Assembly (NCBI GenBank): GCA_027484025.1
Contig: JAIXTI010000101.1
Span: forward strand, 1 to 52,818
Length of the DNA stretch: 52,818 bases
From: a bacterium
Lineage (GTDB): Bacteria; Gemmatimonadota; Gemmatimonadetes; Gemmatimonadales; Gemmatimonadaceae
Reading direction: 5' to 3'
The notes under the pieces are model-generated. The model searched no databases. It had not been told where the DNA came from and was given only the letters and a program-made list of their open reading frames with translations. A program made the translations under genes and the position numbers. Shown here piece by piece: positions 1 to 9,418 of the stretch; position 1 is the first letter of the stretch, and each line of letters starts with the position of its first letter.

Positions 1-477
1 GCCGTCGAAGACCGTGATGCCGCCATTGTCGATGGGCGTCATCTCGGGGAGACGGAAGACGCGAATGGCCTGCCGACCACGTTCGGTGGCGACCGCAATC
101 GAGACGGTGTCCTTGCCCAAGATGAAGCCGTCGACGATGTCGACGTTGTTCATGCGCATGAGCGGGCGCCGCGTGCGGGTCGTGTCGATGGTGCCGTCGA
201 GGCGGAACACGTAGACGCCGCCGGTGGAATCGCCCTTGTCGGTACCGAGGACAAATGAGCTTTCCGGCGCCGCGCGGTTGATCCAGATGGCCGGGTCGTC
301 GGAGTCGTTGAGGACGGCTTGGGTGACGACGTCGGCGCGGAGCGTGTCGGCGTTGCCGGCGGTCGCGGCCGTACTATCGGCGGCGGCCTTTGGGGCGCTG
401 TCGCAGGCCACCAGCGTCGACAGCAGCGCGATCGACAGCGATGTCCGGCTACGGAGAGCAAAAGGGGTCAGGGTCAT
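1..477 (-). CDS. Beta-propeller phytase-like lipoprotein (3' end outside window)
   Basis: The 159 codons present are open to the window edge, so the C-terminal part is missing. The protein starts with a short basic and hydrophobic leader ending in a lipobox, L-V-A-C, with the lipidated Cys at about residue 25, so it is probably an envelope lipoprotein. After a Ser/Ala/Thr-rich linker comes the first blade of a beta-propeller phytase: DDPAIWIN, then VLGTDKG and VYVFRLDG, and later NNVDIVDGF. In this family these acidic and Asn-Asp loops bind the calcium ions needed to hydrolyse phytate. It is transcribed away from the dehydrogenase at 623, with a 145 bp divergent gap. The family call is good; substrate is inferred and could be another phosphate ester. 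Confidence 0.85.
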   Translation of the reverse strand, partial: MTLTPFALRSRTSLSIALLSTLVACDSAPKAAADSTAATAGNADTLRADVVTQAVLNDSDDPAIWINRAAPESSFVLGTDKGDSTGGVYVFRLDGTIDTTRTRRPLMRMNNVDIVDGFILGKDTVSIAVATERGRQAIRVFRLPEMTPIDNGGITVFDG

Positions 478-610
478 CTCTAGCTGGGGAGGGGGAATGG
501 TGACAGCCGAACAATACTCTGACGGCCCGTACGTCGTGCTACTCTCCGGAGTGTCACGAATGCGTAATTCCCGAGGGCGCCGGGCGCTGCCCACTGACAT
601 GTTCAGAGCC

Positions 611-616
611 TACCTT
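611..616 (+). promoter_or_regulatory. Candidate -10 box (TACCTT) 6 nt before the dehydrogenase start
   Basis: TACCTT fits the TANNNT form and ends 6 nt before ATG 623, where there is no Shine-Dalgarno. Transcription starting about 7 nt after the box would begin at the ATG, giving a leaderless message. The -35 region is weak. The same spacing recurs at several other starts in this window. Confidence 0.4.
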
Positions 617-622
617 TCGTGA

Positions 623-1333
623 ATGACGAACTCTCCGACACGACCTGTTGCGCTCATTACCGGCGCCTCGCGCGGCATCGGCCGCGCCATTGCGCTGCGC
701 CTTGCGGCTGCGCATGACCTCGTTCTGGTCGCGCGCGACGCCGACCACTTGGCGAGTGTGGCGCGCGACTGCGAAGCGTCCGGTGCGCGCGTACAGACGC
801 TGGCGCTCGATGTCCGCGACGGCCTGGCCACGGCAACCGCGCTCACCGGGCTTCACGTGGATGTGCTCGTCAACAACGCCGGCGTAGCGGTCATGAAGCC
901 CTTTCTCGAAATGACCGCCGAAGAGTGGAACCGGCAGGTCGATGTCAATGTGAACGCATTGTATCACGTCACGCGGGCGCTCTTGCCGGGCATGGTGCAA
1001 CGCGGCCATGGGCATGTGTGCATCATCGGCAGCACGGCCGGACGCAACACCTTCGTGGGTGGCACCTGTTACACGGGCACCAAGCATTTCGTGATGGGCT
1101 TCGCCGAGTCACTGATGCTCGAGGTGCGCGACGCGGGCGTGGGCGTATCCGTGATCACGCCCGGTTCGGTGGCGACGGAGCTGTTCCCCGAGGGGACGAA
1201 TACCGCGTGGATGCTCGAGCCGGCGAATATCGCCGACGCCGTGGCGTTTGCGGTCACCGCGCCTCCGCACATGCTCGTGCATCGGCTCGAAGTGCGTCCG
1301 CTGTCGCCGAAGCGTCCGCGCTCCAGCTTTTAA
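623..1333 (+). CDS. Short-chain dehydrogenase/reductase (SDR)
   Basis: A classical SDR of 236 aa, the usual length for a Rossmann-fold NAD(P)-dependent oxidoreductase. The nucleotide-binding motif TGASRGIG lies near residues 14-21 and NNAGV follows at about 85. The catalytic Ser is in IIGSTAG and the Tyr-Lys pair in YTGTK, and a PG motif follows (ITPGS). An Arg after the glycine motif (ASRG) weakly suggests NADP(H). The substrate cannot be read from sequence. Its TAA stop directly abuts the GTG of the next gene. ATG 623 has no Shine-Dalgarno but has a TACCTT box 6 nt upstream. Confidence 0.9.
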   Translation: MTNSPTRPVALITGASRGIGRAIALRLAAAHDLVLVARDADHLASVARDCEASGARVQTLALDVRDGLATATALTGLHVDVLVNNAGVAVMKPFLEMTAEEWNRQVDVNVNALYHVTRALLPGMVQRGHGHVCIIGSTAGRNTFVGGTCYTGTKHFVMGFAESLMLEVRDAGVGVSVITPGSVATELFPEGTNTAWMLEPANIADAVAFAVTAPPHMLVHRLEVRPLSPKRPRSSF

Positions 1334-2599
1334 GTGGCGTACATGAGCGACGCGCGCGAATTGCTCGCTATCCGCGAGATTGCTCACGCCTTTCTGCTTG
1401 CGGAGCATCCGGGCGATGTGCAACAGTTTGCCCTCGACCGCATCACGCCCCTTCTCGGCGCGTCGTTCTCGCTCGTCATGCAACTCGGTGCCGATGGCGA
1501 ACTGCTGCGTCCCGTGGCGCAGCACGAGTGGCCGGCGCCGTATCGTTCGTGGATTGGTGCACTCCGGGTGCGCGTGGGAGACGGGCCGAGCGGCGTCGCC
1601 GTCGCCGAACGGCGGTTGGTGGAAGTAGTGGATCTGTTCGAGGAGCCGTCGCTGGTGGGGTGGCATGACGTGGCCCGCGAGCTGGGTTTTCGCTCCATCA
1701 TGGCCGCGCCATTGGAAACCGCCGACGGCCCCATTGGCGCACTGGCGTTCTACTTTGCCGACGCGACGACGGTCACCGACGAGCAGCGGGCGCTGGTTCG
1801 TCTCGTTGCCGATCAGCTGGCGGCTGCGACCGACAAGTCGCGACGTACGGAAGCACTTCGAAGGGCGAATGCCGCGTTGGCCGAGGCGAACGCGGAGCTG
1901 GAGCAGCAGGCCCAGTCGTGGGCGGCGGCGCAACGGGCACGTGACGCCTCCGAGACGCTCGTGGTGGACGCGTTGCTGTCGCTCACCGATACGGCCGACG
2001 AACGGAACGCGGAGCAGCGTCTCCATGCGGTGCACGCGCTGGCGATTGCGGCGCGGGAGTACGTGGCGGCCACACAGCCGGCGTTTCTGCTCGAGCCCAC
2101 CGACGTGGACCCGCGCGACGTGCTGCAGGAGGCGGTGTCACAGTGGCGCGGCCGGGCCCCGATGGTACCGGTGCAGGTGGACGAACCGACGGTCCTGCTC
2201 CCCACCATGCGAGCCGATCCACGCTGGCTGCGGCGGACCGTTGAGCTGGTCCTGGGGTTGGCGGTGGCTGGCGCCGCTACCGAGGGGGGACGGGTACATG
2301 CCGGCGTCCGTATTGGCCGTGGCTTTCTGGCGCTGCAGGTGGATTGGGAGGGGCGGGCGATCTTCGGCCAACTCCCTAGCGATCCGCCGCGTATACTTCG
2401 GGTATGCAGCGACGCGCTCCGCTGGGAGGCACACGACCCGTTTGCCGAGGCTCGACAGACGGTGACGGCCGTCGATCTGCCGCTGGCGCGGGCCCTCGCA
2501 AGTCGGTTGGGCGGCGAACTGCGGATTGAGGTGGCGGACACCGCTGCGGCAACCCGCGAAATGCTGCTCGTTTTCCCCGTCGATGCCGAACAGGCGTAG
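1334..2599 (+). CDS. GAF-domain protein with degenerate C-terminal kinase-like region
   Basis: 421 aa starting at GTG 1334 immediately after the upstream stop; ATG 1343 is an equally good start. Residues about 10-170 read as a GAF sensor domain (ending in a GALAFYF strand), followed by an Ala/Glu-rich coiled coil at about 170-215. The C-terminal half ends with a SRLGGELRIE segment like the tail of a histidine-kinase ATPase domain, but I see no phospho-accepting His box and no clear N or G boxes. It is therefore more likely a signal-binding or pseudo-kinase protein than an active kinase. It lies between an SDR and the MoxR cluster on the same strand. Ligand and partner are unknown. Confidence 0.65.
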   Translation: MAYMSDARELLAIREIAHAFLLAEHPGDVQQFALDRITPLLGASFSLVMQLGADGELLRPVAQHEWPAPYRSWIGALRVRVGDGPSGVAVAERRLVEVVDLFEEPSLVGWHDVARELGFRSIMAAPLETADGPIGALAFYFADATTVTDEQRALVRLVADQLAAATDKSRRTEALRRANAALAEANAELEQQAQSWAAAQRARDASETLVVDALLSLTDTADERNAEQRLHAVHALAIAAREYVAATQPAFLLEPTDVDPRDVLQEAVSQWRGRAPMVPVQVDEPTVLLPTMRADPRWLRRTVELVLGLAVAGAATEGGRVHAGVRIGRGFLALQVDWEGRAIFGQLPSDPPRILRVCSDALRWEAHDPFAEARQTVTAVDLPLARALASRLGGELRIEVADTAAATREMLLVFPVDAEQA

Positions 2600-2663
2600 C
2601 CCCGCATTCATGCCGGCGGCGGCCTGATCAGGCGCATCAACTTCGTACAGGAATTTTCACTCC

Positions 2664-3023
2664 ATGCAGGCTTCGCATCAGCAGTCCGGTCGGCAATTGC
2701 AGGATGTGCTCACCTCGCTCTCCGTGGCCGATGTGCTTACGGCTGCGACACATTTTTTTGCGCGTCGCAGTGGGGTGTATACGGCGTTCGTCGAGAAACA
2801 AGGGCCGACACACGTCGTGCTTCGTGGTCAGGGGGGCGAGGAGCTCGTCATCGGTGCACGGGAGACGCCCGCCGGGACGTCGGTGAGCGGCTCGAGTTAT
2901 TTGTTCGATCAGCAGATCGCCCGCTTCCTGGAGTCCCTGCCACCGGCGCCTCCGTACGTGGAGCCTCCCGCGCTGGCTGCCGGCAGCGACACTGGTGACA
3001 CCTCGGCCACGCCAACGGCGTAA
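2664..3023 (+). CDS. Conserved-looking small protein of unknown function
   Basis: 119 aa, no signal peptide and no membrane segment. Residues about 8-95 look like a compact alpha/beta domain (helix QDVLTSLSVADVLTAATHFF, then strands around VYTAFVEKQG and THVVLRGQ). The tail is Pro/Ala/Thr-rich and probably disordered. The stop abuts the GTG of the ubiquitin-like gene at 3024, so the two are probably cotranscribed and lead into the MoxR cluster. I do not recognise the family; a role as an accessory of the MoxR complex is only a guess from position. Confidence 0.7.
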   Translation: MQASHQQSGRQLQDVLTSLSVADVLTAATHFFARRSGVYTAFVEKQGPTHVVLRGQGGEELVIGARETPAGTSVSGSSYLFDQQIARFLESLPPAPPYVEPPALAAGSDTGDTSATPTA

Positions 3024-3385
3024 GTGAGCAACATGACCCAGCCTGAGAGCGGCGCCCGGAGCGGCGGCCATTTTGTGAATTCGTTGCGCGTGCGTCCCGA
3101 AGTGTTGCGTGTGGCGCCGGCAAGTGCGGTATCGCCGTGGGTTGTGCGCGTGCAGGCCGCGGAAGCGTGGGACGCGGTGCGCGTCGAATGCACGCCCGAC
3201 AGCACGATTGCCGAGGTGAAGCGCGTGGGGATGGCGAACCTGCTCCCCGATATTTCGGCGCCGGACGCGTATATGGTGAAGTTGCACGGCGCCGAGGTGC
3301 ACGATGAGCGCGTGACACTGCAGGCCGCTGGCGCAAAGGATGCATCCACGTTGTTCCTCACGTCGCGTCGTCGCCGTCCGCTCAA

Positions 3386-3389
<4 letters not shown>
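3024..3389 (+). CDS. Small protein with ubiquitin-like (beta-grasp) features
   Basis: 121 aa from GTG 3024, directly after the previous TAA; ATG 3033 is an alternative. Residues about 40-118 show a beta-grasp-like order: two strands (WVVRVQ, DAVRVEC), a helix (STIAEVKRVGMANLL), a strand (YMVKLHG), then EVHDERVTLQAAGAKD and a final strand STLFLTS. This resembles the ubiquitin core, where an EVK helix and a D-x-x-TL turn recur. The C-terminus is RRRRPLK, with no di-glycine, so conjugation in the ubiquitin manner is not implied. It overlaps the MoxR gene by 4 nt (GTGA), which suggests coupled translation. The fold assignment is by eye. Confidence 0.6.
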
Positions 3390-4420
<1,031 letters not shown>

Positions 4421-4454
4421 CGACGACTACGCACTCGGCGCGGACGACCGCCTG

Positions 4455-5351
4455 ATGTCGGTGTACGGACCGATGCTCGATGCCCTGCGCGGTGTGCGAT
4501 GGCCTGCACGCCGTGCGGTCGGCGCTGCTCCGGCGGGTACACACCGTTCCACGCAGAAAGGCACGGCCGGCGAGTTCACGGAGTATCGGCTGTATCGCCA
4601 GGGCGACGATCCGCGCGCGCTCGATTGGAAGCTGCTGGCCCGCAGTGATCGCGCGTTCGTGCGGCTCAGTGATGACCGTGCGCTGTTGTCGACGTGGATC
4701 GTGGTGGACGCGAGTGCCAGTATGGCGTTTCCGGCGACGACGCGTGACGGCGTGGGTGGCAAGTTCGCGCAGGCGAAAGCGGTAGCTGTAGGGCTCGCAG
4801 CCGTGGCGCATGCGTCGGCTGATCCGGTTGGCATACTGGTGGTGCATGGCACCGGTGTGACGCGAGTTCCGCCGCGTACGCGTCGAGGGACGGTGCAGGA
4901 GCTGGCGCGGGTGCTCGATGGCGTCGCGTGCAGCGGCGACGCGCCGCTGGCGCCGCACTTGGCTTCGTTACCTACGAACGCGCGCATCGTGCTGCTGACC
5001 GATTGTCTGGGTGACGCCGATGCGTGCCTCAAGGTGGCCGCGGCGCATGGTGTGGCGGGCGCGCTGATCGAGTGCGTGCACGTGGTGGCGGCGGAGGAGC
5101 TGTCGCCACCGACGGGTACGCACTTGGCGCGTGATCCGGAACGCACCGGAGTGGAGCAGGTCCTTGCCGCCAATGGTCGCGATGCGTACGTCACGGCGTT
5201 TGCCGGGTTCCGCAAGGAGATGTCGCAGCGGTGGCGGAGTACGGGTGCCGGCTACACCGAGGTGGTGACGTCCGTTGAGCCGGCGCGTGCGGTGCGTGCG
5301 GTGGTGATGGGGATTTCCGCGCCATCTATGCCGCTGAGTGCGGGGCGCTGA
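4455..5351 (+). CDS. DUF58 protein (MoxR partner, vWA-like fold)
   Basis: 298 aa from ATG 4455, the first in-frame standard start after the MoxR stop at 4420; CTG 4452 is the only nearby alternative. The DUF58 hallmark TEYRLYRQGDDPRALDW lies at about residues 40-56. It is followed by IVVDASASM, a MIDAS-like D-x-S-x-S that supports a von Willebrand A-type metal site. No membrane segment precedes the domain, so this is a short soluble form. It probably works with the MoxR ATPase and with the membrane proteins downstream. The start is the least certain point. Confidence 0.9.
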   Translation: MSVYGPMLDALRGVRWPARRAVGAAPAGTHRSTQKGTAGEFTEYRLYRQGDDPRALDWKLLARSDRAFVRLSDDRALLSTWIVVDASASMAFPATTRDGVGGKFAQAKAVAVGLAAVAHASADPVGILVVHGTGVTRVPPRTRRGTVQELARVLDGVACSGDAPLAPHLASLPTNARIVLLTDCLGDADACLKVAAAHGVAGALIECVHVVAAEELSPPTGTHLARDPERTGVEQVLAANGRDAYVTAFAGFRKEMSQRWRSTGAGYTEVVTSVEPARAVRAVVMGISAPSMPLSAGR

Positions 5352-5352
5352 C

Positions 5353-6654
5353 ATGCTGTCGTTCGCGGTGCCATGGGTGTTCGGAGTCGCTGTAGCTGCA
5401 GCGGCGGTCGTCTTCGGATTGCACCTGCTGTCGGTGCGCACGCCGCCGGTATTGGTGTTGCCCACTGCGCGGTTCGTACCCGGCGGTGATGCGCGCGCGG
5501 TCGCGCGGCAACCTCGCTTGAATGATCTGCTGTTACTCATGCTGCGAGTGCTGGCGTTACTCTGTGCCGGCGCGGCAATCGCGGGTGTGCAGTGGTCGAC
5601 CACGCGCGCCTCGCGATTGCGACTGGTGGTTGCCGACGAGGGGATGGTCGACACAGTCGCGTGGCGCGATTCGGTGCAGCGGGCACTCGCGGACGATGAT
5701 GCACTGGTGGCGACGCACCTGGCGCGTGGCGTGGCGCGGGATCCGGGAGCGGCGCTTGTGGCGGCAACGGCACAGAGCGCCGCGTTGCTGGCGACGCATC
5801 GTTCGCTGTCGACCGTGGAGCTCACGGTGGTCCTCGACAGCAGTGCCGCTACGCTGGCGGGCTATGCCGCGTGGCGTTCGCAGTGGCCGGGAGCGGTACG
5901 GGTGGTGACGCGAGGCGGAACGCCCGCGACGAGGACCTTGGCCAACGCGTTGCCGGTACGTGTGACGGGTGCCACCGATCGTGACGATGCGGTGGCGGCC
6001 GCGTTGACGTTGGGGCGTGGTACGGGCGCGGGCAGCGGAACAGCTGACACGGTGGTCATGGTTCAGCGCGGGTCTGCAGCGACGGACACGGCGGCAGCGC
6101 GCGAGGCGACGTCTCCGGCCACTCTCCAGGTCGCGTGGCCAAGCGATGGCATGCCCGAGTCGTGGATGCGTCGTTCCAAGGCTGATACTGTGGGTGCGTT
6201 GGTGGCTAACGGCAGCGCCCTGGTGGGGCCGTGGGTTCGCACGGCAATCCTGCGTGACTCCGTGCGCACACTGCTCGACACGAGTCGCACGATGCGCGCG
6301 GTCGCGTGGTGGAGTGACGGCGAGGTCGCGGCGATCGAGCGGCGCACCGGTAGCACGTGCACGCGCGAGGTCGCGGTGGTGGTTCCCCGCGGGAGCGATC
6401 TCCTGACCTCTTCCAGCGCGCGTGGCTTGATGTCGGCGCTCACGGGGCCGTGCGGTGGCGTGCGTATGTCGACGGTGATGCTGCGCGACGACCGTTCGGC
6501 CGTATCGGCGTTGGCACCGGCGTCGGCCTTTCGCGACGACGCGTTGAGTACCGAGGGGAGTGATCCGTGGTGGATGACGCCGGCGTTGCTCATGGTGGCG
6601 TTGCTATGCCTGACGGGTGAGTGGTGGTGGCGACGCCACGAGGCGGTCTCGTGA
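5353..6654 (+). CDS. BatA-like membrane protein (aerotolerance N-terminal domain type)
   Basis: 433 aa from ATG 5353, one base after the DUF58 stop. The N-terminus has two closely spaced membrane segments (about 5-27 and 57-78) separated by a short R-rich stretch, as in the aerotolerance/BatA N-terminal domain. A long Ala/Thr/Val-rich extracytoplasmic region follows, and a third membrane segment lies near the C-terminus (MTPALLMVALLCLTG) before a W-W-W-R-R stop-transfer end. I see no intact MIDAS motif, so it may be a structural partner rather than a metal-dependent vWA protein. It overlaps the next gene by 4 nt. Confidence 0.75.
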   Translation: MLSFAVPWVFGVAVAAAAVVFGLHLLSVRTPPVLVLPTARFVPGGDARAVARQPRLNDLLLLMLRVLALLCAGAAIAGVQWSTTRASRLRLVVADEGMVDTVAWRDSVQRALADDDALVATHLARGVARDPGAALVAATAQSAALLATHRSLSTVELTVVLDSSAATLAGYAAWRSQWPGAVRVVTRGGTPATRTLANALPVRVTGATDRDDAVAAALTLGRGTGAGSGTADTVVMVQRGSAATDTAAAREATSPATLQVAWPSDGMPESWMRRSKADTVGALVANGSALVGPWVRTAILRDSVRTLLDTSRTMRAVAWWSDGEVAAIERRTGSTCTREVAVVVPRGSDLLTSSSARGLMSALTGPCGGVRMSTVMLRDDRSAVSALAPASAFRDDALSTEGSDPWWMTPALLMVALLCLTGEWWWRRHEAVS

Positions 6655-8786
6655 GTATGCCGCTCGATTCCACACCGCTGTCGCAATCCATGTTGTTGAC
6701 GCGTGTGGAGCTGCTCCGAGACGGACTGCACGCGGTACGTCGCACGCGGCGTGCGCTGTTGAGTGTCGGGGTGTTGCTGGCGGTGCTGGTAGTCGCACAA
6801 ACCGCGCGGATGGTGTTTCCGTCTGTTGCGAGCGTGTCGTGGGCCGTGTGGGGCGCGGTTGGGCTGCTGTTGGCGGTCGTGGTGTACGTGTGGCGTGCTC
6901 CCGTGGCTCCAGATGTGGCGCGCACGGCGCTCTGGGTGGAAGAACGTGCGGGGCGGGAACCCGATTTTTCACTGACGACGGCCATCGAGTTGCTGTCGGC
7001 GCGGAAGCCGGCTGGAGAGACGCTGCTCGCGGCCGCGACGCGCGTGTTGGAGCGAGCCCCGCTGCGCGAAGCGATCACGGCCGACAAGACCATGGCGTGG
7101 CGAGGACCGGCCATCTTTGTGGCGTGTTGTCTGCTGCTATTGGCCATCGGGGCGACCGTGTCGCGAGACGCCACTGGCACTGGCGGCGTCGCCTCCAACG
7201 TGCGCGGTGGGCTTACGCGTGAAGCGCCCGCGGTGATTGCTCCCATGGGCGCGTGGACCATTCAGGTGCAGCCGCCGGCATATACGGAACTGCCGGCACG
7301 CACCCTTGGTGATGTCAACAGCGTAACGGCACTCCGCGGGAGCCGCATCGTAGTGCGTGGTGAGGGCAATCCACCGATGGTCGCCTTGCAACGCTTCGCT
7401 GGCGACAGCAGCCGCGCGGTATCGCCCGTACGCGCCGACAGCATGGGCCGTGGCTGGCAGACACTGGTGACCGCAACCGCGGCCCCGCTTACCCTGACGC
7501 TGTCGCGTGGTGGGACGCGCAGGCTGCTGGTGGTAGAGGGGCGCGCCGATTCGGTCCCGTTGGTCTCGCTCGACGCGCCGGCGCGTGACAGCGTGTTCCG
7601 CGAAGCGCGGGGCGTGCTGCCGTTGATTGCGACGGCGCGCGACGACATCGGACTCTCTCGTGCGAGCTTCGAACTGCTCGTGAGCTCCGGTGAAGGGGAG
7701 CGGTTCACCGTCAAGTCGGTCACGCTCGGCGCAGCCCGTTGGAGCGCCTCATCGCAGACGCGTGTTACGACACTGCGTTCGGCGCTCGACCTCGCGTCGT
7801 TGGGGCTGCAGCCCGGCGACGTGGTGCACTTGCGTGCGGTTGCGCGCGATGGTCATCCGGAGTCGACGCGCGAGTTCGGTAGCAGCGAAACGCGCGCCTT
7901 CCGTATTGCACGGCCAGCCGAGTACGACTCGGTGGCCGTGGAGCCGGCGCCGCCCCCTGAGGTGGACAAGTCGCTCATGAGTCAGCGGATGTTGCTCATG
8001 CTGACCGAGAAACTCGACAAGGCGCAGCGGCGCATGGCGCGACCCGAGGTCGTCCGTGAGTCGCTGAAGCTCGCGCGCGATCAGGCGCGGCTACGACTGG
8101 CGGTGGGCGACGTGGTGTTTCAGCGGTTGAGTGGTGAGTCGAGCGCCGAGCATGCACACTCGGCGGGCGACGGCCATGATCATGGCGTGGAGTTGCAAGG
8201 CGGCAAGCTGGCCATGAGCACGTCGTCCACGACGGGCATGCTGGAGGAAGGGAACGACTCGCCGGTGGTGGCCATCAACCAGCCGTTGCTCGAGGCCTAC
8301 AACGCCATGTGGGACGCGGGGCGGGCACTGGAACAGGGGGATCCGCACGCGGCCATTCCGCCCATGAAGCGGGCGCTCGAAGCCATCGAGCGCTCGCGTG
8401 CCGCGTCTCGTCTGTATCTCCGTGGCAAGCCACCGCAGGTGATCGTGGACATTGCCAAAGTGCGTCTTGCCGGAAAGGACACCGGGCGCGTGAACGTGCG
8501 CAGCGCGCGGATGGCGCGCCCCACGGGTGTGGCGGCGCGTGACGCGCGACTGGTGCAGGTGGCGCAGTTGGTCAACTCGAACGTGGCGGCGGCGCGCGAC
8601 TCGCTGGCCGTGTTGCGCGCGGAGTCTTTGGTGGATGCGCCCGCCTTCGCCAAAGCACTGTCGCGGACGCTCGAGGCCATGTCGGGCGGCGGTGATGTGA
8701 CGACGCGCTTTGTCGAGGCGCGACGCGTGTTGGGTATCGTGGTGCGCACCCGCGCGACCCCATGGTCACGTGGAGTCGTGCCATGA
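6651..8786 (+). CDS. Large DUF4175-like membrane protein
   Basis: 711 aa from GTG 6651 (ATG 6657 also possible), overlapping the previous stop. Three hydrophobic helices lie near the N-terminus (about 34-52, 62-82 and 150-170), with the acidic WVEERAGREPDFSL segment between them. A long extracytoplasmic part of beta-rich, Ig-like sequence follows, then an Arg/Ala-rich helical region after about residue 440. A His/Asp-rich patch (HAHSAGDGHDHG, about residue 500-515) could bind metal. This architecture and its place between BatA-like and DUF4159 genes match DUF4175-type proteins; molecular function is unknown. It ends in an ATGA overlap with DUF4159. Confidence 0.65.
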   Translation: MSMPLDSTPLSQSMLLTRVELLRDGLHAVRRTRRALLSVGVLLAVLVVAQTARMVFPSVASVSWAVWGAVGLLLAVVVYVWRAPVAPDVARTALWVEERAGREPDFSLTTAIELLSARKPAGETLLAAATRVLERAPLREAITADKTMAWRGPAIFVACCLLLLAIGATVSRDATGTGGVASNVRGGLTREAPAVIAPMGAWTIQVQPPAYTELPARTLGDVNSVTALRGSRIVVRGEGNPPMVALQRFAGDSSRAVSPVRADSMGRGWQTLVTATAAPLTLTLSRGGTRRLLVVEGRADSVPLVSLDAPARDSVFREARGVLPLIATARDDIGLSRASFELLVSSGEGERFTVKSVTLGAARWSASSQTRVTTLRSALDLASLGLQPGDVVHLRAVARDGHPESTREFGSSETRAFRIARPAEYDSVAVEPAPPPEVDKSLMSQRMLLMLTEKLDKAQRRMARPEVVRESLKLARDQARLRLAVGDVVFQRLSGESSAEHAHSAGDGHDHGVELQGGKLAMSTSSTTGMLEEGNDSPVVAINQPLLEAYNAMWDAGRALEQGDPHAAIPPMKRALEAIERSRAASRLYLRGKPPQVIVDIAKVRLAGKDTGRVNVRSARMARPTGVAARDARLVQVAQLVNSNVAAARDSLAVLRAESLVDAPAFAKALSRTLEAMSGGGDVTTRFVEARRVLGIVVRTRATPWSRGVVP

Positions 8787-9418
8787 GCGAGGCACTCCAC
8801 ATGGCTGCGGCACCTTTTGTCTTCGCCACGGCGCAATACGAAAGTGGCGACTGGGACTCGGCGCCCATGGTCCCGCCCAATCTCATCGATTCGGTGGCGC
8901 GCTACACGTCGCTGCCGGTACGGCCGCAAGGCGTAACGGTGCCGTTGTCGTCGGAGGCGGTGTTGCAGTACCCGCTGCTTTACCTCACGGGGCACTTGCC
9001 GGTACGATTCACGACGCGCGAGAGCGATGTGCTGCGAAAGTATCTCGAGCGTGGTGGACTGTTGTTCGTTGACGACCATAACCACGACGTGGACGGCGCC
9101 TTCAACAAGACGGCCCGCGAGGAGATCCGGCGTGTGGCGGGACCGCTGCTGCCGCTGCCCAACAGTCACGAGCTGTATCGCTGCTTCTTCGTATTCGAGA
9201 ACGGACCGCCTACGACGTCGCACGAGATGAACGGGTGGGGCGATAACCTCGTGCACGAGCAGCTCGACGCCGTCGTGAAAGACGGGCGCATTCGCGTGCT
9301 CTTCTCCAACAAGGATTACAGCTCGGAGTGGAGCTATCACCCCGACAACAAGCGATTCCTGTCGGTCGACAACACGCGATTCGGGGTGAACCTCGTCGTG
9401 TACGCGCTCACACGATGA
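8783..9418 (+). CDS. DUF4159 domain protein
   Basis: 211 aa from ATG 8783, whose TGA overlap with the upstream gene decides the start. Landmarks are FATAQYESGDWDSAP near the N-terminus, YPLLYLTGHLPVRFT, the glycine-rich turn YLERGGLLFVDDHNHD, and a C-terminal SNKDYSSEW and GVNLVVYAL. DUF4159 proteins have a GATase-like or Rossmann-like fold and recur in MoxR/BatA clusters of Gram-negative bacteria. Most have a signal peptide; none is evident here, so this copy may be cytoplasmic. The next gene overlaps its stop by 4 nt. Confidence 0.85.
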   Translation: MSEALHMAAAPFVFATAQYESGDWDSAPMVPPNLIDSVARYTSLPVRPQGVTVPLSSEAVLQYPLLYLTGHLPVRFTTRESDVLRKYLERGGLLFVDDHNHDVDGAFNKTAREEIRRVAGPLLPLPNSHELYRCFFVFENGPPTTSHEMNGWGDNLVHEQLDAVVKDGRIRVLFSNKDYSSEWSYHPDNKRFLSVDNTRFGVNLVVYALTR